DNA from: Symbiodinium natans
Taxonomy: Eukaryota > Sar > Dinophyceae > Suessiales > Symbiodiniaceae
Assembly (NCBI GenBank): GCA_905221605.1
Contig: CAJNDS010000158.1
Span: 220,176 to 284,175 of the forward strand
DNA: 64,000 bases
Reading direction: 5' to 3'
Both the position numbers and the translations under genes were made by a program. The first letter of the stretch is position 1. Each line of letters begins with the position of its first letter. The notes beneath the pieces were generated by a model. That model saw only the letters and a list, made by a program, of their open reading frames with translations. It made no database searches and was not told where the DNA came from. Positions 41,080 to 51,624 of this stretch are shown here, one piece after another.

Positions 41080-41470
41080 GGGGCTTTGAGGCTGCAGGGC
41101 CTTGGTGAGGAAGGGCTCATGGGGTTGAGTGTCTCGGGTTCGGGGCTTTGGGCGTTTAAGGCTTGGGCCTGGGGCTCGATGTGGGAAACGCTCCCTCAGG
41201 GGGGGTAGTCTGCATGGCATGCCCTTGTACCCCAAGTCCTACAGCCCCTAACTTGATCCAAGCTCCTAAAACTTTCTGGCCCCTTTTGCTGTCGAGGTTC
41301 CTAGAACCTAAATACTCTGCGAAACCTAACATGCCAGGTTATCGAAATTTGCAATACTTCCCTACCCTGAACCCTGAACCCTGAACCCTGAACCCTGAAC
41401 CCTGAACCCTAAACCTAAGCCCTAAACCCTAAACTTCCCCAGAACCCTCTGGAGGCCTCTGGCTGCTGGT

Positions 41471-41533
41471 TCGACTTACCGGCAAGGAGGGCAGGGGCGG
41501 AGGCTGGACCGAGTCCTCCGGCTTCGGAGAACG
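41471..41533 (-). CDS. Exon of proline-rich series with GTAAGT donor
   Basis: The minus strand reads SPKPEDSVQPPPLPSLP and then meets CCGGTAAGTCG, a consensus 5' splice site. A possible acceptor is TCCGAAG|CCG. The exact GTAAGT after an in-frame proline-rich stretch is the best splice evidence in this series. TTTAGGG right. Confidence 0.55.
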
Positions 41534-42055
41534 TTTAGGGTTTAGGGTTTTGGGATTTAGGGTTTAGGGTTTAGGGTTTGGGGTTTGGGGTTTAGGGTTT
41601 GGGGTTTGGGGTTTGGGGTTCGGGGTTTAGGGTTTAGGGTTTAGGGTTTGGGGTTTACAGTTTGGGGTTTGGGGTTTGGGGATTAGGGAAATCTCGGAAT
41701 GCGTTTAGGGTTCCATCTGGGAAGGCTTCACACAGGAAGCTGGCAAAAAAAACACAACTCCGTGAATTGTTCTCAGAGGAACCTACGAAACAAAAACACT
41801 TGTTGCAGAACGGGGTGTAAAAGGGGCCCAGCCTTTAAGGAAAGACCCACTCCGGGTCCTCCTTACACAGAGCTGCGCTAACCCTCAACCCTAAAGCCTA
41901 AACCCTGAACCCTCAACTCTCAACCCTACACCTAAAACCTAAACCCTAGTCCCTGAACCCATAACTCTCAACTCTCAACCCTAAACCTACACACTAAGCC
42001 CTGAACCCTCAACTCTCAACCCTCAACCCTAAACCCTAAACCCTAAACCCGGTCC

Positions 42056-42152
42056 TTTGCTAAGGGAGGCAGAGGTGGCACTTCGGGCTCTGCCGGCTCC
42101 GGCGTGGCTTCACGGGGCGGCGCAGGCGTTGTCGGCCTCGCGCTTTGGAAGC
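42056..42152 (-). CDS. Exon of proline-rich series
   Basis: The minus strand reads ARPTTPAPPREATPEPAEPE then VPPLPPLAKD; the VPPLPPL end is echoed by PPPLPSL at 41.5 kb and LRPLPPP at 39.3 kb. It is cleanly bounded by CCCTAAA (left) and TTTAGGG (right), and meets GGACCGGGTTTAGGG. Confidence 0.55.
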
Positions 42153-42754
42153 TGGGGTTTAGGGTTTAGGGTTTAGGGTTTAGGGTTTGGGGTTTGGGGT
42201 TTAGGGTTTAGGGTTTAGGGTTTAGGGTTTAGGGTGTGGGGTTTGGGGTTTAGGGTTTAGGATTTAGGGGGAGGGGGAACATCTCAAAGCCCCTCTGAAG
42301 AGCTATCACAAAGGGACCGAACTCGTTTAGTTCGAAGAGCCAACTCGAAGCCAGAAACCCCCATTCCCAACGCCCAAAAGCCAGCCTAAACCCTAATTAA
42401 ACCCTAGACCCAAAAAAAAAACAAAACCCTATATCTTACACCCCACAAACCCTGAGGCCCTAAACCCTAAACTTTAAACCCTAATCCCTAAACCCTGAAC
42501 CCCAAAAACCCTGAACTCTAAACCCCTACACGCTAAACCCCAAAAACCCTAAAACCTCCAAACCCTGAACCCCTAAACCCAAAAACCCCTGAACTTCAAA
42601 GCCCCAAAACCCCAAACCCTAAAGCCTAAACCCCTGAACCCCAACCTCAAAACCCCGGACCCTGAACCCCAAACCCCAAAACCCCTGAAGCCCTAAACCC
42701 CTAAACCCCAAAACCCCTAAACCCTAAACCCCAAAACCCCAAACCCTGTTCCTG

Positions 42755-42812
42755 GGAGTTGGTAGCCGTTCTCCCGGCCTCGAGGGTCCACTCCCGGGAC
42801 CTTAGGAAGGGC
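42755..42812 (-). CDS. Exon of proline-rich series
   Basis: Enters near CTCCAG, reads ALPKVPGVDPRGRENGYQLP, and runs to ACAG|GGTTTGGGG. CCCTAAA left, TTTAGGG right. Confidence 0.42.
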
Positions 42813-43507
42813 TGGAGGTTTAGGGTTTAGGGTTTGGGGTTTGGGGTTCAGGGCTTTTTTTTACTGGAATCACCTTTTTCGGGCGGAACATCAGCGTTCT
42901 CCAGATGTGAAACATTCATGAACGACCCCAACCGGGTTTAGGGTTTAGGGTTTAGGGTTCTGGGTTGAGGTTCATCAAGTGCCAAGTATGCACAGGCAAG
43001 CGAGGCAGGATTACTCTCATCCCCAAGCCCGACTAAGCTGGGTTTTTGGGTTTGGGGGTTTAGGGTTTAGAGTTTAGGGCTTAGGGTTTAGGGTTTAGGG
43101 TTTAGGGTTAGGGTTTAGGGTTTAGTTTTTATAGTTTCGGGCTTAGAGTTTAGGGTTTAGAGTTTAGGGCTTGGGGCATAGCAGGGATGAGGGTCCTGAG
43201 GGTCCTCAAAGTTCAGGGTATGAGGTCAAGGGTTTAGGGTCCCATTATCTTCTGGGACATCTAAAGCCACCACCCCACCCCCCCCTCCTCCCCCCGCGAC
43301 AAAACAAAGGCTTAAAGAACGAAGATAGATGTACCTTACCTTAAAGCCCCCGTAAAACTTTAAACACCGACCACCCCCCAACGCCTACCAACCCTGCACC
43401 CCTAAAACCCTGAACTCCTAACCCCAAACCCTAAACCCCGAAACCCTAAACCCCCAAACCCAAAAACCCCAAACCCCAAACCCTAAACCCTAACACCCCC
43501 CCCCCCC

Positions 43508-43578
43508 CCATCGTGGAAGCCCCTGGCTCCAAGCTCGCTGGCTGGCCACGTCGCTTCCCCTCCTTGGCCCCGTGGCAG
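43508..43578 (-). CDS. Exon-like piece
   Basis: The minus strand reads AKEGKRRGQPASLEPGASTM; a C run (43496-43509) lies at its 3' edge, before CCCTAAA units. Confidence 0.42.
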
Positions 43579-43614
43579 GGTTTCGGTTTTGAGGGCTTTG
43601 GGGGGGGGTTTCGG

Positions 43615-43725
43615 GTTTAGGGTTTAGGTTTAGGGTTTAGGGTTTAGGGTTTAGGGTTTAGGGTTTAGGGTTTAGGGTTTAGGGTTTAGGGTTTAGGGTT
43701 TAGGGTTTAGGGTTTAGGGTTTCGG
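43615..43725. repeat. TTTAGGG array, about 15 units
   Basis: Perfect after the first few bases. Confidence 0.97.
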
Positions 43726-44397
43726 GCTTAGGGTTTGGGTTTCGGGTTCAGGGTTTAGGGCGTAGGGTAAGGTGATGGAGCTCTCATTCTAAAGCCAAAC
43801 CCTGAAACCCTAAACCCTAAACCCCAAACCCCAAAAACAAAATTCTAAGTGCAAATTCCCAGGTCCAGCCTTGAACTGTCAGAACCCTTTGCAACCTTGT
43901 ATAGCATGGCGGTGGCACCCTCAGCCCACGCTAAACCCTAAACCCTAAACCCTAAACCCTAAACCCGAAACTATAAAAACTAAACCCTAAACCCTAAACC
44001 TTAAACCTAAACCCTAAACCCTAAACCCCGTTCATCCCCAACTCCTTAACGTTATCTGAAACGGACCTCTGTCCCCCTCCCCCCCATTGTGGGGTGCAGG
44101 GTATATAAAGGGTATAAAGTGCTTTTGAATGAGGGGACCATGCGACAAGAGCCTTGAACCCCGACATCCTAAACCCTAAGGCTCTAAACCCTAAATACTT
44201 GACCCTAATTAAACCCTAAACCCTAAGCCCTAAGCCCTGAACCCTAAACCCTAAACCCTAGACCCTAGACCCTAGAGCCCTAAGCCCTAAATCCCAAACC
44301 CTAAACTAGACCCTAGAACCCTAAATCCCAAACCCTAAACCCTAAACCCTAAGACTGTAAACCCTAAGACTCTAAGAGCCTGAGCCTCTGACCCGCT

Positions 44398-44451
44398 TTG
44401 GAGGCTCTCGCGCTGGCTGCGGGCAGTGAGCTGCTGACCTGGGCGGCAGTT
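44398..44451 (-). CDS. Exon of proline-rich series with pyrimidine tract
   Basis: Upstream on the minus strand, CCCTAAACCCTTTCCTCTCC is followed by TACAGTTAG|G, a good acceptor. Then KLPPRSAAHCPQPAREPPKR continues to VRGSGS. TTTAGGG right, CCCTAAA left. Another frame (ETAAQVSSSLPAASAR) is open too. Confidence 0.48.
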
Positions 44452-44999
44452 TCCTAACTGTAGGAGAGGAAAGGGTTTAGGGTTTAGGGTTTGGGGTTCG
44501 GGGTTCGGGGTTTGGGTTTAGGGATTATATAGAGTTTGGGGTTTAGGGTTTGGGGTTTAGGGTTTAGGGTACCCCTCCTGTTTAATGAACGAGGTTCATA
44601 GCGGATCCTGTTTCTATCACAAGGGCATAAGGTTATGTCCCCCTTAATTATAAACAGCTGGCAGGCAAAACCGATGGTGTTTTGATGCGAACGAGGCTTC
44701 AAGCTGGAGGAGTTGAGCGCTGCGAGCGTCTCTTGGCATAGGGACATCGCCGTGTCAGGGATGTGCTGAAGTCCCGGCTTATGGCTAGGCTTTAGGGTTT
44801 AGGGTTTAGGGTGTGGGGTTTAGGGCTGAGGGTTGAGGGTTGAGGGTTTTCAGGGTTTTCAGGGTTTTCAGGGTTTAGCGTTTTCAGGGTTTCAGGGTTT
44901 AAAGGGCTTAGGGTTTTCAGGATCAAGGGTTCTGGTTTGTCTGGCTCACGCTGAGACTAGGACGTGCAGGATATAGGCCCGCACTTTGGAGTTTAGGAG

Positions 45000-45095
45000 T
45001 CAGGGCTTAGGTTTAAGTTTAGAGTTTAGAGTTTAGAGTTGAGAGTTTAGAGTTTAGAGTTTAGAGTTTGGAGTTTAGAGTTTAGAGTTTAGGGT
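45000..45095. repeat. TTTAGAG variant array
   Basis: About 12 units of the heptamer TTTAGAG, a one-base variant of TTTAGGG, passing into TTTAGGG. Confidence 0.92.
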
Positions 45096-45351
45096 TAGGG
45101 TTTAGGGTTTAGGGTTTAGGGATTAGGGTTTAGACAGGGTTTTGGGGGTTGAGGGCTTCGGGGTTTGGGATCCTGAATGCAGGTGTAGAATCCTTCTGTC
45201 AAAAGCAGGGATTGCTCCCTGGCACCCTAGACAACACCACCGCGTAAGCTCCATAAAGCCAAATCCCCACAACCACAACACACAAAAAAGACACCTAAGA
45301 ACTAAGCGGCCGAAGCCTTCTAACCAACCAGAACCCTAAACCCTGAGCCCT

Positions 45352-45403
45352 TCTTTTTCCCCCAGCGCTGGTCAGGAGGGTCCTCGTTTCCCCTGGATCT
45401 GTC
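45352..45403 (-). CDS. Exon-like piece
   Basis: Enters after ACCAAG|GAC and reads DRSRGNEDPPDQRWGKKK. CCCTGAGCCC left, TTTAGGG right. Probably upstream-most of the proline-rich series or a separate gene. Confidence 0.4.
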
Positions 45404-45900
45404 CTTGGTTTGGGGTTTAGGGTCTAGGGTCAATGGGGGGAGGGTTTAGGGCTTAGGGGGGTTCGGGGCCCTTCGGATTTAGAGACCTTGGGCCTTGGGG
45501 CCGGATCCTAAACCCTAAACCCTAATCCCTAAACCCTAATCCCTAAACCCTAAACCCTAAATCCCAACGCAAAACCAACTTGAGCGTTTCGGGATTTCGG
45601 CGTTGCCGGGTTTCGTGCCTTGGGCCTAGAGGTTTACTTCCTCGTTCTGAAAAACTTCATGTTAGCTCCAAAGCAGGCACCCGGAAAAGGAAAGGCTGAA
45701 ATAGTAGACCCCTTAGGCCTTTTTCTATTGCCTTCGAGAAAACTACAGTCTTCAGACTATCTCCACTTCAAGGTATCTTAGTTCTAGGTCCGGTCCTGAA
45801 CAGCAAGCAACCCAGGCCCCTTGTACCCCTCAACCCTAAACCCGAAACCCTACTAAATATTCCTAGGGTCCCAGGTTAGGTTGGGTTCCCGGATTTCCCC

Positions 45901-45960
45901 TTATTTGCTGTGCAAGCAGCGCACCAGTGCACGGCTGATGTCGCCAAACTCGTAGCTGTC
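45901..45960 (-). CDS. YEFGD-motif exon, probably terminal
   Basis: Enters at GGCCAG|GAC and reads, phase 0, DSYEFGDISRALVRCLHSK followed by TAA: exactly 20 codons with the stop. The motif is the same as at 53.2, 50.8 and 51.4 kb. The stop suggests the C-terminus of a YEFGD-repeat protein, unless a donor is used earlier. CCCTAAA left, GGTTTAGGGG right. Function of the motif unknown. Confidence 0.6.
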   Translation of the reverse strand, partial: DSYEFGDISRALVRCLHSK

Positions 45961-46380
45961 CTGGCCAGAAGTGGGTTTGCGGTTTAGGGGGTTGAGGGTT
46001 TAGGGGCTTTAGGGGTTCGGGGTTCAACGCGCAGCAGCTTTCTGGCCACGAGACCCACCAAAGTAACTCAAAGCCCATTTGTATGGAGGCTATCGTCTTT
46101 TAAGACTGTTAGGTAACCTTCAAAAAAAGATGTGAGATTTTCAGACCCCCAACACCCTAGACCCCACAGACCCTAGACCCCATGAGCAATCCGAAACCCT
46201 GACTAAGATCACAATCAACCCCTACAAATTCTACATCCTATGCTTCCCCCACGTCTAAGCCCTCTAGACCTTACACCCAATCAGCGAGCCCTAAACCCTG
46301 TAAACCCTAAACCCTAAATCCTAAACCTTAAACCCTAAACCCTAAACCCCGAACTCTAAGCCCTCTCAGCCCTCGGGCGC

Positions 46381-46454
46381 CTTCCCAGTTAAAGATGACA
46401 CGCTGCGCTGGATCTGGGCTTTCGTCAAGTCGCCCAGGACGTAGTTCTCATTCC
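46381..46454 (-). CDS. YEFGD-motif exon
   Basis: Enters at AGCCAG|GGA and reads NENYVLGDLTKAQIQRSVSS, then LTGK, and exits at AAG|GCGCC (GC donor). It holds a full module: Y-x-(F/L)-G-D-(L/I)-(S/T)-(K/R) followed about 13 residues later by LTGK, which in other copies directly precedes the next D-x-Y-E-F-G-D. 74 bp. CCCTAAA left, TTTAGGG right. Confidence 0.62.
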
Positions 46455-46754
46455 CTGGCTTTTGGGATTAGGTTTAGGGTTCAAGGGGCTCAGGGTTTAG
46501 GGTTTAGGGTTTATAAGGGTTTAGGGTTTAGGGTTTAGGGTATAGGGTTTAGGGTTTAGGGTTTAGGTTGGCGCGTGACACCCCTGCACAGACCCTTACA
46601 TCCTTACGGCTTCACACAGGAGTTCATCTTGAACAACCAACCCTTCAAACCCTTAACCCTGAAAACCCCAAAACCTAAACCCTAAACCCTAAGCCCTAAA
46701 CCCTAAACCCTGAAAACCCCAAAACCCTAAACCCTAAACCCTAAACCCTAAACC

Positions 46755-46852
46755 GGAGGTTCGAAGGAGCCTTGGCCCAGCAGAACGCCTTTGGCTCTGC
46801 GGTCGAGCTCCTTTGCAGCGCGCCAAGCACAGTTTCGGACCGTTGGACGATC
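46755..46852 (-). CDS. Exon-like piece
   Basis: Enters at CAGCAG|GAT and reads RPTVRNCAWRAAKELDRRAK then GVLLGQGSFEPP, meeting CCG|GTTTAGGG. Helical and charged, very protein-like. Lies within the YEFGD exon series. Confidence 0.5.
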
Positions 46853-46923
46853 CTGCTGTGTCGGGTTTGACGGTTGTCAAGCGAGAGTTTAGGGCTTCGG
46901 GTTTAGGAACACTGCCTCAAGAG

Positions 46924-47031
46924 CCCTAAATCTATATTTTGTGGGTCGCCTGGCACCCAGCCTGCGCGAGGGCCCCCGTGAGCTTGGACACCGCACGATT
47001 GCCGAGCTCGAACTCCACGCTACTGGTGTAC
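46924..47031 (-). CDS. Degenerate YEFGD-motif exon
   Basis: Enters at GCCAGAG|GTA and reads YTSSVEFELGNRAVSKLTGA then LAQAGCQATHKI and a stop. VEFELGNRAVSKLTG resembles the YEFGD..SRALVSKLTGK arrangement with substitutions. Other minus frames are open in part. Confidence 0.42.
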
Positions 47032-47059
47032 CTCTGGCTGAATTTCCTGTCCTGGGGTG

Positions 47060-48420
47060 CTTCAGTGTCATCTCAGAAAGAAGCTTGTGGGGTAGGGCCT
47101 GGGGTGCTTCAATCCAGGAGAGTTCGAAGTATATTTACTTGTGAATATCCACCGAATATCCCTACGTATAAGAGTACTCATGAAACTTGTTGCAGCTTGG
47201 GTCATATGCACTGTATCTGAATTAATGTTGGGCTCTGAGTGCAGATACCCTACTTGTCAACCTGCTTACAACTGCCCATGATGATTCCAGTGTGGGCACA
47301 GGTTCAGGATCACCTGCACTGGGAGAAGGTGCGCCACCGGCGTCAACCCAACTCCTTAGAAGGTTGCGGTTTGGGGTTTAGGGTTTAGGGGTTAGGGTTT
47401 AGGGTTTGGGGTTTAGGGATTGGGGTTTAGGGTTTAGGGTTTAGGGTCTATATAGAGGGTTTGGGGCCTTGTGATAGAAGCCTGGAGGCAGAGACCGAGT
47501 GCAGCCCATCCTCGGCTTGAAACTCTAAGCCCTAAGACCCGAACCCAACATCTGAACCCGCCGCCTAAACTAAACCCCTAAATTTTACCTCAAAGGACCC
47601 ACCTAAAGCCCCTAAACCCTATATAAACCCCTGACTCTTAAGCCATAAACCCAGCTCGGGATTGTGAGGCTTAAGTTCTGAGAACCTCCCACTCAGAAGG
47701 GCACAAGAGCAAAGCCTGGTATTGTGTTGGGGTTCAGGGTTTAGGGTCAGTACAGGGTCCAGGGTTTAGGGGTTTAGGGCTTTTTAGGGTGTTAGGATTA
47801 CTTACCCTAATGCTCCATGTGCCTAAGCAATGAATACTTGGGCCACAGAGCAGCTGCTGTGTGACTTCGGGGCGCGAGAATATGAATTGTAGGCACCTTG
47901 GTAGGCACCTTGTGGTTTAGGGCTTAAACTGTTCTACGGTTCAGGACCAGGAACCCTCATGACTAAACCCTAGACCCTTGGGAAGTCGGGTCTGAGAGGT
48001 AGTTTACGTTCTTAAAGTTTAGCGAAGCAGAGTTGAGGGGGGGGGGACGTGGTTCGCTCCCTAGACCCTAAAGCCCAACCCCAAACCCGAAACCCCAAAC
48101 CCCGTCATGCCTATCTGGATCCTTAATTGCAAGGATTCTCAGGGTTTAGGGCTTGTAGTTCTGAAAGGAAGACATTCGGCACCACCAAGCAAGAACAGGT
48201 AAACCCCAAACCCCGCAAGATCTTAACGCCTGAAAGTTTGGGGTCCAACCTTCGGAAGTGGGTTTAGGGTTTAGGGTATTAGGGTCCTTCTTTACAGGGT
48301 GCAGTAGTACTCCGTACTGCCCAAAAAGGAGCCCTAGTTTAGAGAACGACCCAAGTCCCTAAACCCTAAACCCTGAACCCTATAAACCCTATAAACCCTA
48401 AACCCTAAACCCTAAACCCT
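47060..48420. other. Mosaic between exons
   Basis: Unique sequence with a possible piece at 47270-47360 (open on both strands), TTTAGGG arrays at 47380-47450, and scattered CCCTAAA and CCCTATAAA units. The right end of a family D element (CCAAAAAGGAGCCCTAGTTT) lies at 48329-48356. Confidence 0.5.
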
Positions 48421-48423
48421 TCG

Positions 48424-48486
48424 GGGAGTTTGATCATTAGCCGCGGCGCCGATTGCGACCACTGTCTGAAGCAGAAGGCGCAGGTC
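48424..48486 (-). CDS. Exon-like piece, hydrophobic
   Basis: Enters at TACAG|GAC and reads DLRLLLQTVVAIGAAANDQT, ending at GAAG|GGTTTAGGG. Could be a membrane helix. Confidence 0.42.
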
Positions 48487-48998
48487 CTGTAAACCCTAAG
48501 CCTTATAAACCCCAAACCCTAAACCCTAAACCCCACTAATACCGCAACCTTAAAACCTAAAGCTTAAACTCCTACAGCCTGAGTCTCAAGCCCTAGACTG
48601 GGGATGTAGGAGCTTTTCCAAAGGACTCAGGAAGTTGAGGCTAGAGCCCCAAGCCGTCTAAACCCATGAGCCCCAAGCCGTCTAAACCCACAACCCTAAA
48701 CCCATAACCCTAAACCCTTAGCCCTCACCCCATACCCCGCCAAGAACGACAAACAAACCTCTGAAGCGAAGCTCCCGACATGGCAACACGACCCTTCCAG
48801 TATTTAATTAGGGTTTAGGGTTTGGGTATGCTTGAGGGTTAGGGTGTTGGACCTTGTTGGGTTTAGGGTTTAGGGTTTGAGTTTAGGGTTTAGGGTTTGG
48901 GGTGTGGGGTTTAGGGTTTAGGGTTGTGACTGATGGTTGGGGGCCTCCCAAAATCACTACGGAGCATTTAGAGTTGCACAGTGGGTGGGGCCAGGAAC

Positions 48999-49440
48999 TC
49001 ATGATCCTGACTGGCTGCTCTGCTGAGATGGAATTTGCTCACTGTATGATCTTCGCACAGGCTGACTCTGTCCAGCTGAAATGCCACAAGAACCAACTCT
49101 CCTGCCCATTTCTTCTGCTTCCACCACATTGATCATGCCCTTCATAATCATAATCTGCTGAGCAAAGTGGCTGATGAACACTGACACAGTGTCATCCGTC
49201 TCATAGTAGCTACGGACCTTGGTGTCGATTCTGTGTCGCTGACTCCTCTCATACTTCTGCTTCTCAAGCTGCACACGAGCATTCTCTCCATAAGCTTCCA
49301 GGAGACTTGCCACTTCACTTCGTATCAGCTCCATGCAGTCTTCCTTGGTCTTGTGCCCGGCAAAGCGGCGGCGCATGCCTGGTCCGCTCTTTTGCCCGCT
49401 CGCGGCCCAGCCTCTGCAAGCCTTGTTGATATCTTCATGC
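48999..49440 (-). CDS. Longest exon in the mosaic, unknown protein
   Basis: About 147 codons from an AG|G at AACAG|GCATGAAG: HEDINKACRGWAASGQKSGP, then a charged, probably helical region (MELIRSEVASLLEAYGENAR, VQLEKQKYERSQRHRIDTKV), then VSVFISHFAQQIMIMKGMIN, and a Ser/Gln-rich tail to SSQSGS and TGA. No ATG at the start, so it is an internal or terminal exon. Just upstream on the minus strand lies CCCTGAACCCTAAACGACCAG. High sequence complexity over this length makes it a secure coding call even though no family is recognised. Confidence 0.65.
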
Positions 49441-49714
49441 CTGTTTGCCACTGGTCGTTTAGGGTTCAGGGTTTAGGGGTACCCTAAACATCACGGTTGA
49501 GGGCTTGGCCGTAAACAGTGCAGGGCTTAACCCGAAGCTTAGGCTTCAACCCCAAAGCAGGAACTCTGCTAAGCCGAATCCTCATGAAACCCCTTTGCCC
49601 TGGTCATCTTTTTGTAGTGGGGATAGCCGAAGAGCCCTATAACCCCGAAACCCTAAACCCAAAGCCTCATAAACCCTAAACCCTGAACCCTAAACCCTAA
49701 ACCCCCTAAACCCT

Positions 49715-49775
49715 AAATTTCCGGCGGGCTCCTCTTCATCAACCACCTCCGAGTCTTGTACTCGCCTGTGCTGCT
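49715..49775 (-). CDS. Exon-like piece, frame uncertain
   Basis: After GCACAG|GCG two frames read well: RVQDSEVVDEEEPAG and GEYKTRRWLMKRSPPE. The second could be a diverged TGK-x-Y piece. CCCTAAA left, TTTAGGG-like sequence right. Confidence 0.33.
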
Positions 49776-50044
49776 TGCGTTTAGGGTTTTGGGCTTTGGG
49801 TTTGGGATTTTAATCTGTGGGGCCTTGGGGTAGGGAAACCCGAAAAAAAAAGCACGGAACGATTTGGGGGCTGTTTGCGGATTTATGCAGGTTTCAGTTC
49901 TGTGTTTGATCTTCGGATTGTAGGGTTTTTGAGTCTTGGGGGTCTCAGGGTTCCGTAGAGTCGCCTTGAACCTGTACAAAGGGTGTATCTATACCGATAC
50001 TGAAGATGCTATCAAGGGTCGAAAGGTTGCTTTAGCTCTAAACC

Positions 50045-50143
50045 TGGGATGTCCCCCCTTATACTAACAGTCCTTTATAGGGATTCTAATAGGGGGTACT
50101 AGAAAACCTATTAAGGATTGTTAGTATAAGGGGGAACCTCCCA
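50045..50143. mobile_element. MITE-like element, family A, copy 4
   Basis: Left arm TGGGATGTCCCCCCTTATAC; right arm reverse complement TGGGAGGTTCCCCCTTATAC; both continue TAACAxTCCTT. About 99 bp. Confidence 0.8.
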
Positions 50144-50269
50144 CCCTCAAACCTCCAAACCTTAAAGTCACTCCAGGCAGGGCCTTGTTGCCTTTGGGGG
50201 GCTTAGACTTTAAACGCGTATTAAACCGAGGTCCCCGGGATGCAGTCCACTTGCTAGAGTTTAGGGGGT

Positions 50270-50700
50270 TTAGGGTTTAGGGGTTAGGGTCTAGGACTCA
50301 GGCTCTAAGGGGGTTTGGGAGGGTCTGGGGGGGTTTGGGGGGGTTTATGGTTTATCCGTTTTTTGGGGTTTCTGGGGCTTAGTTAGTTTGTTTGTTCTCT
50401 TTGTGAGGGGGCGCGGGGGGGGAGGGGGGGTGGGTGTGTTAGGGGGTTTAGGCGGGGCGTAGGCTTAACGTTGAAGGTTTCAAGTTCAGGGATGATGATC
50501 TGTTCATGAAGGCCACATAACTTAATCATTTTACTTTATACATTACAACCAACCACATTGAAAAACAACAAGTCAACATACTGCCTAGAAGCCACGCGTC
50601 CCAGTACTCAAAGTGAGAGTTGTTACAAGATAGCGGCGGTCCGTTTTTGTTTTTGCTTTTTGCGGGGGCGGGGGGGGGGGGGGGTCGACTATAAGAAAAT
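50270..50700. other. G-rich stretch without gene
   Basis: GGGTTTGGGGGGGT-like sequence to 50460, then AT-richer sequence and a G run at 50666-50683. No supported frame. Confidence 0.5.
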
Positions 50701-50786
50701 CCTATGATCAAGGGTGAGGGGGAGGATAGGTGTGGTCAAAGTTTAGAGCAACCAGCAACCGCCCCAAACTAACCCACCCTCCACGC

Positions 50787-50848
50787 CTGGCGATCTCCCG
50801 CGAGATGTCTCCGAACTCGTAAGAGGGTTTGCCCGTGAGCTCGGCAAC
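50787..50848 (-). CDS. YEFGD-motif exon
   Basis: Enters at GAGTCAG|GTT and reads, phase 0, VAELTGKPSYEFGDISREIA, exiting at CGCCAG|GCG (GC donor). 62 bp. It shows LTGK and YEFGDIS joined in one exon, which defines the repeat order LTGK-x-x-YEFGD. CCCTAAA lies on the right here, an exception to the usual flank orientation. Confidence 0.65.
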
Positions 50849-51331
50849 CTGACTCACAGAGGTCCAAAAATCTACCCCTAAACCCTGAACCCCCAGAACC
50901 CCCTAAACCACCCCCCGCCGCCCCACCACCTCCAGAGAAGTGGCCCCAAGTCTTCCCTAACCCCGAAAACCCCAAACCCTCCAGCCCTGAATCCTAACAG
51001 CCCCCGAAACCCATGGGCTGCCCAGGAGGAAAGAAAAACCGAGATGGGAGGAGGAACTGTAAACCCTATACCCTAAAACCCAAAAACTAAGCCCTTTGGC
51101 CCCTAAACCCGTAAACCCTAAAACTCTTAAATCCCCCCCACAACCCCTAAAGCCCTCAAACCCTTAAATCCTAAACCGCGGACCCGGGTTTTAGGGTCTT
51201 TCGGCAGTTTCGGGTTTAGGGCTTGGTGGGTTTCTAAGGGTTGCTTTTGGGTGTTAAGGAGTTCTTCGGCTTTTGTTAGAGTTCACTGTGGGGCTCCTTC
51301 TTACACCTGACAACACGGAAGGATCCGAGGC

Positions 51332-51388
51332 CTGTTGCTTCGCTTGAGCATCCAGGTACTTGCTCAAGTCGCCGAGCTCGTAGACGTC
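51332..51388 (-). CDS. YEFGD-motif exon
   Basis: Enters at GCTGCAG|GAC and reads DVYELGDLSKYLDAQAKQQ, exiting at CAACAG|GCC (GC donor): 19 codons, phase 0 at both ends. The DAQAK part parallels DAKAK at 53.2 kb. Confidence 0.65.
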
Positions 51389-51559
51389 CTGCAGCCACAG
51401 TCTTTGGCCCCTGATCGTGTAGGTGTATAGAGCTGTATGCGTTTGAAGGCTTGGAGCGGTTGAGGGTTACCCTAAACCCTAAACCCTAAACCCAAAACCC
51501 TAAACCCAAAAAACCCTAAACCCTAAACCCTAAACCCCAAACCCTATACCCTAAGCTTG

Positions 51560-51609
51560 CTCAAACCCGCTCGTGGTCGGCTTGCCTTGCCGGTGACTTT
51601 GCACACTTC
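51560..51609 (-). CDS. Short TGK-motif piece
   Basis: Enters at GCCAAG|GAA and reads EVCKVTGKASRPRA; a GC donor follows TGK (AAG|GCAAG). VTGK fits the LTGK element that precedes YEFGD in other copies, but the piece is short. CCCTAAA array to the left. Confidence 0.35.
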
Positions 51610-51624
51610 CTTGGCCCGGCAGAT

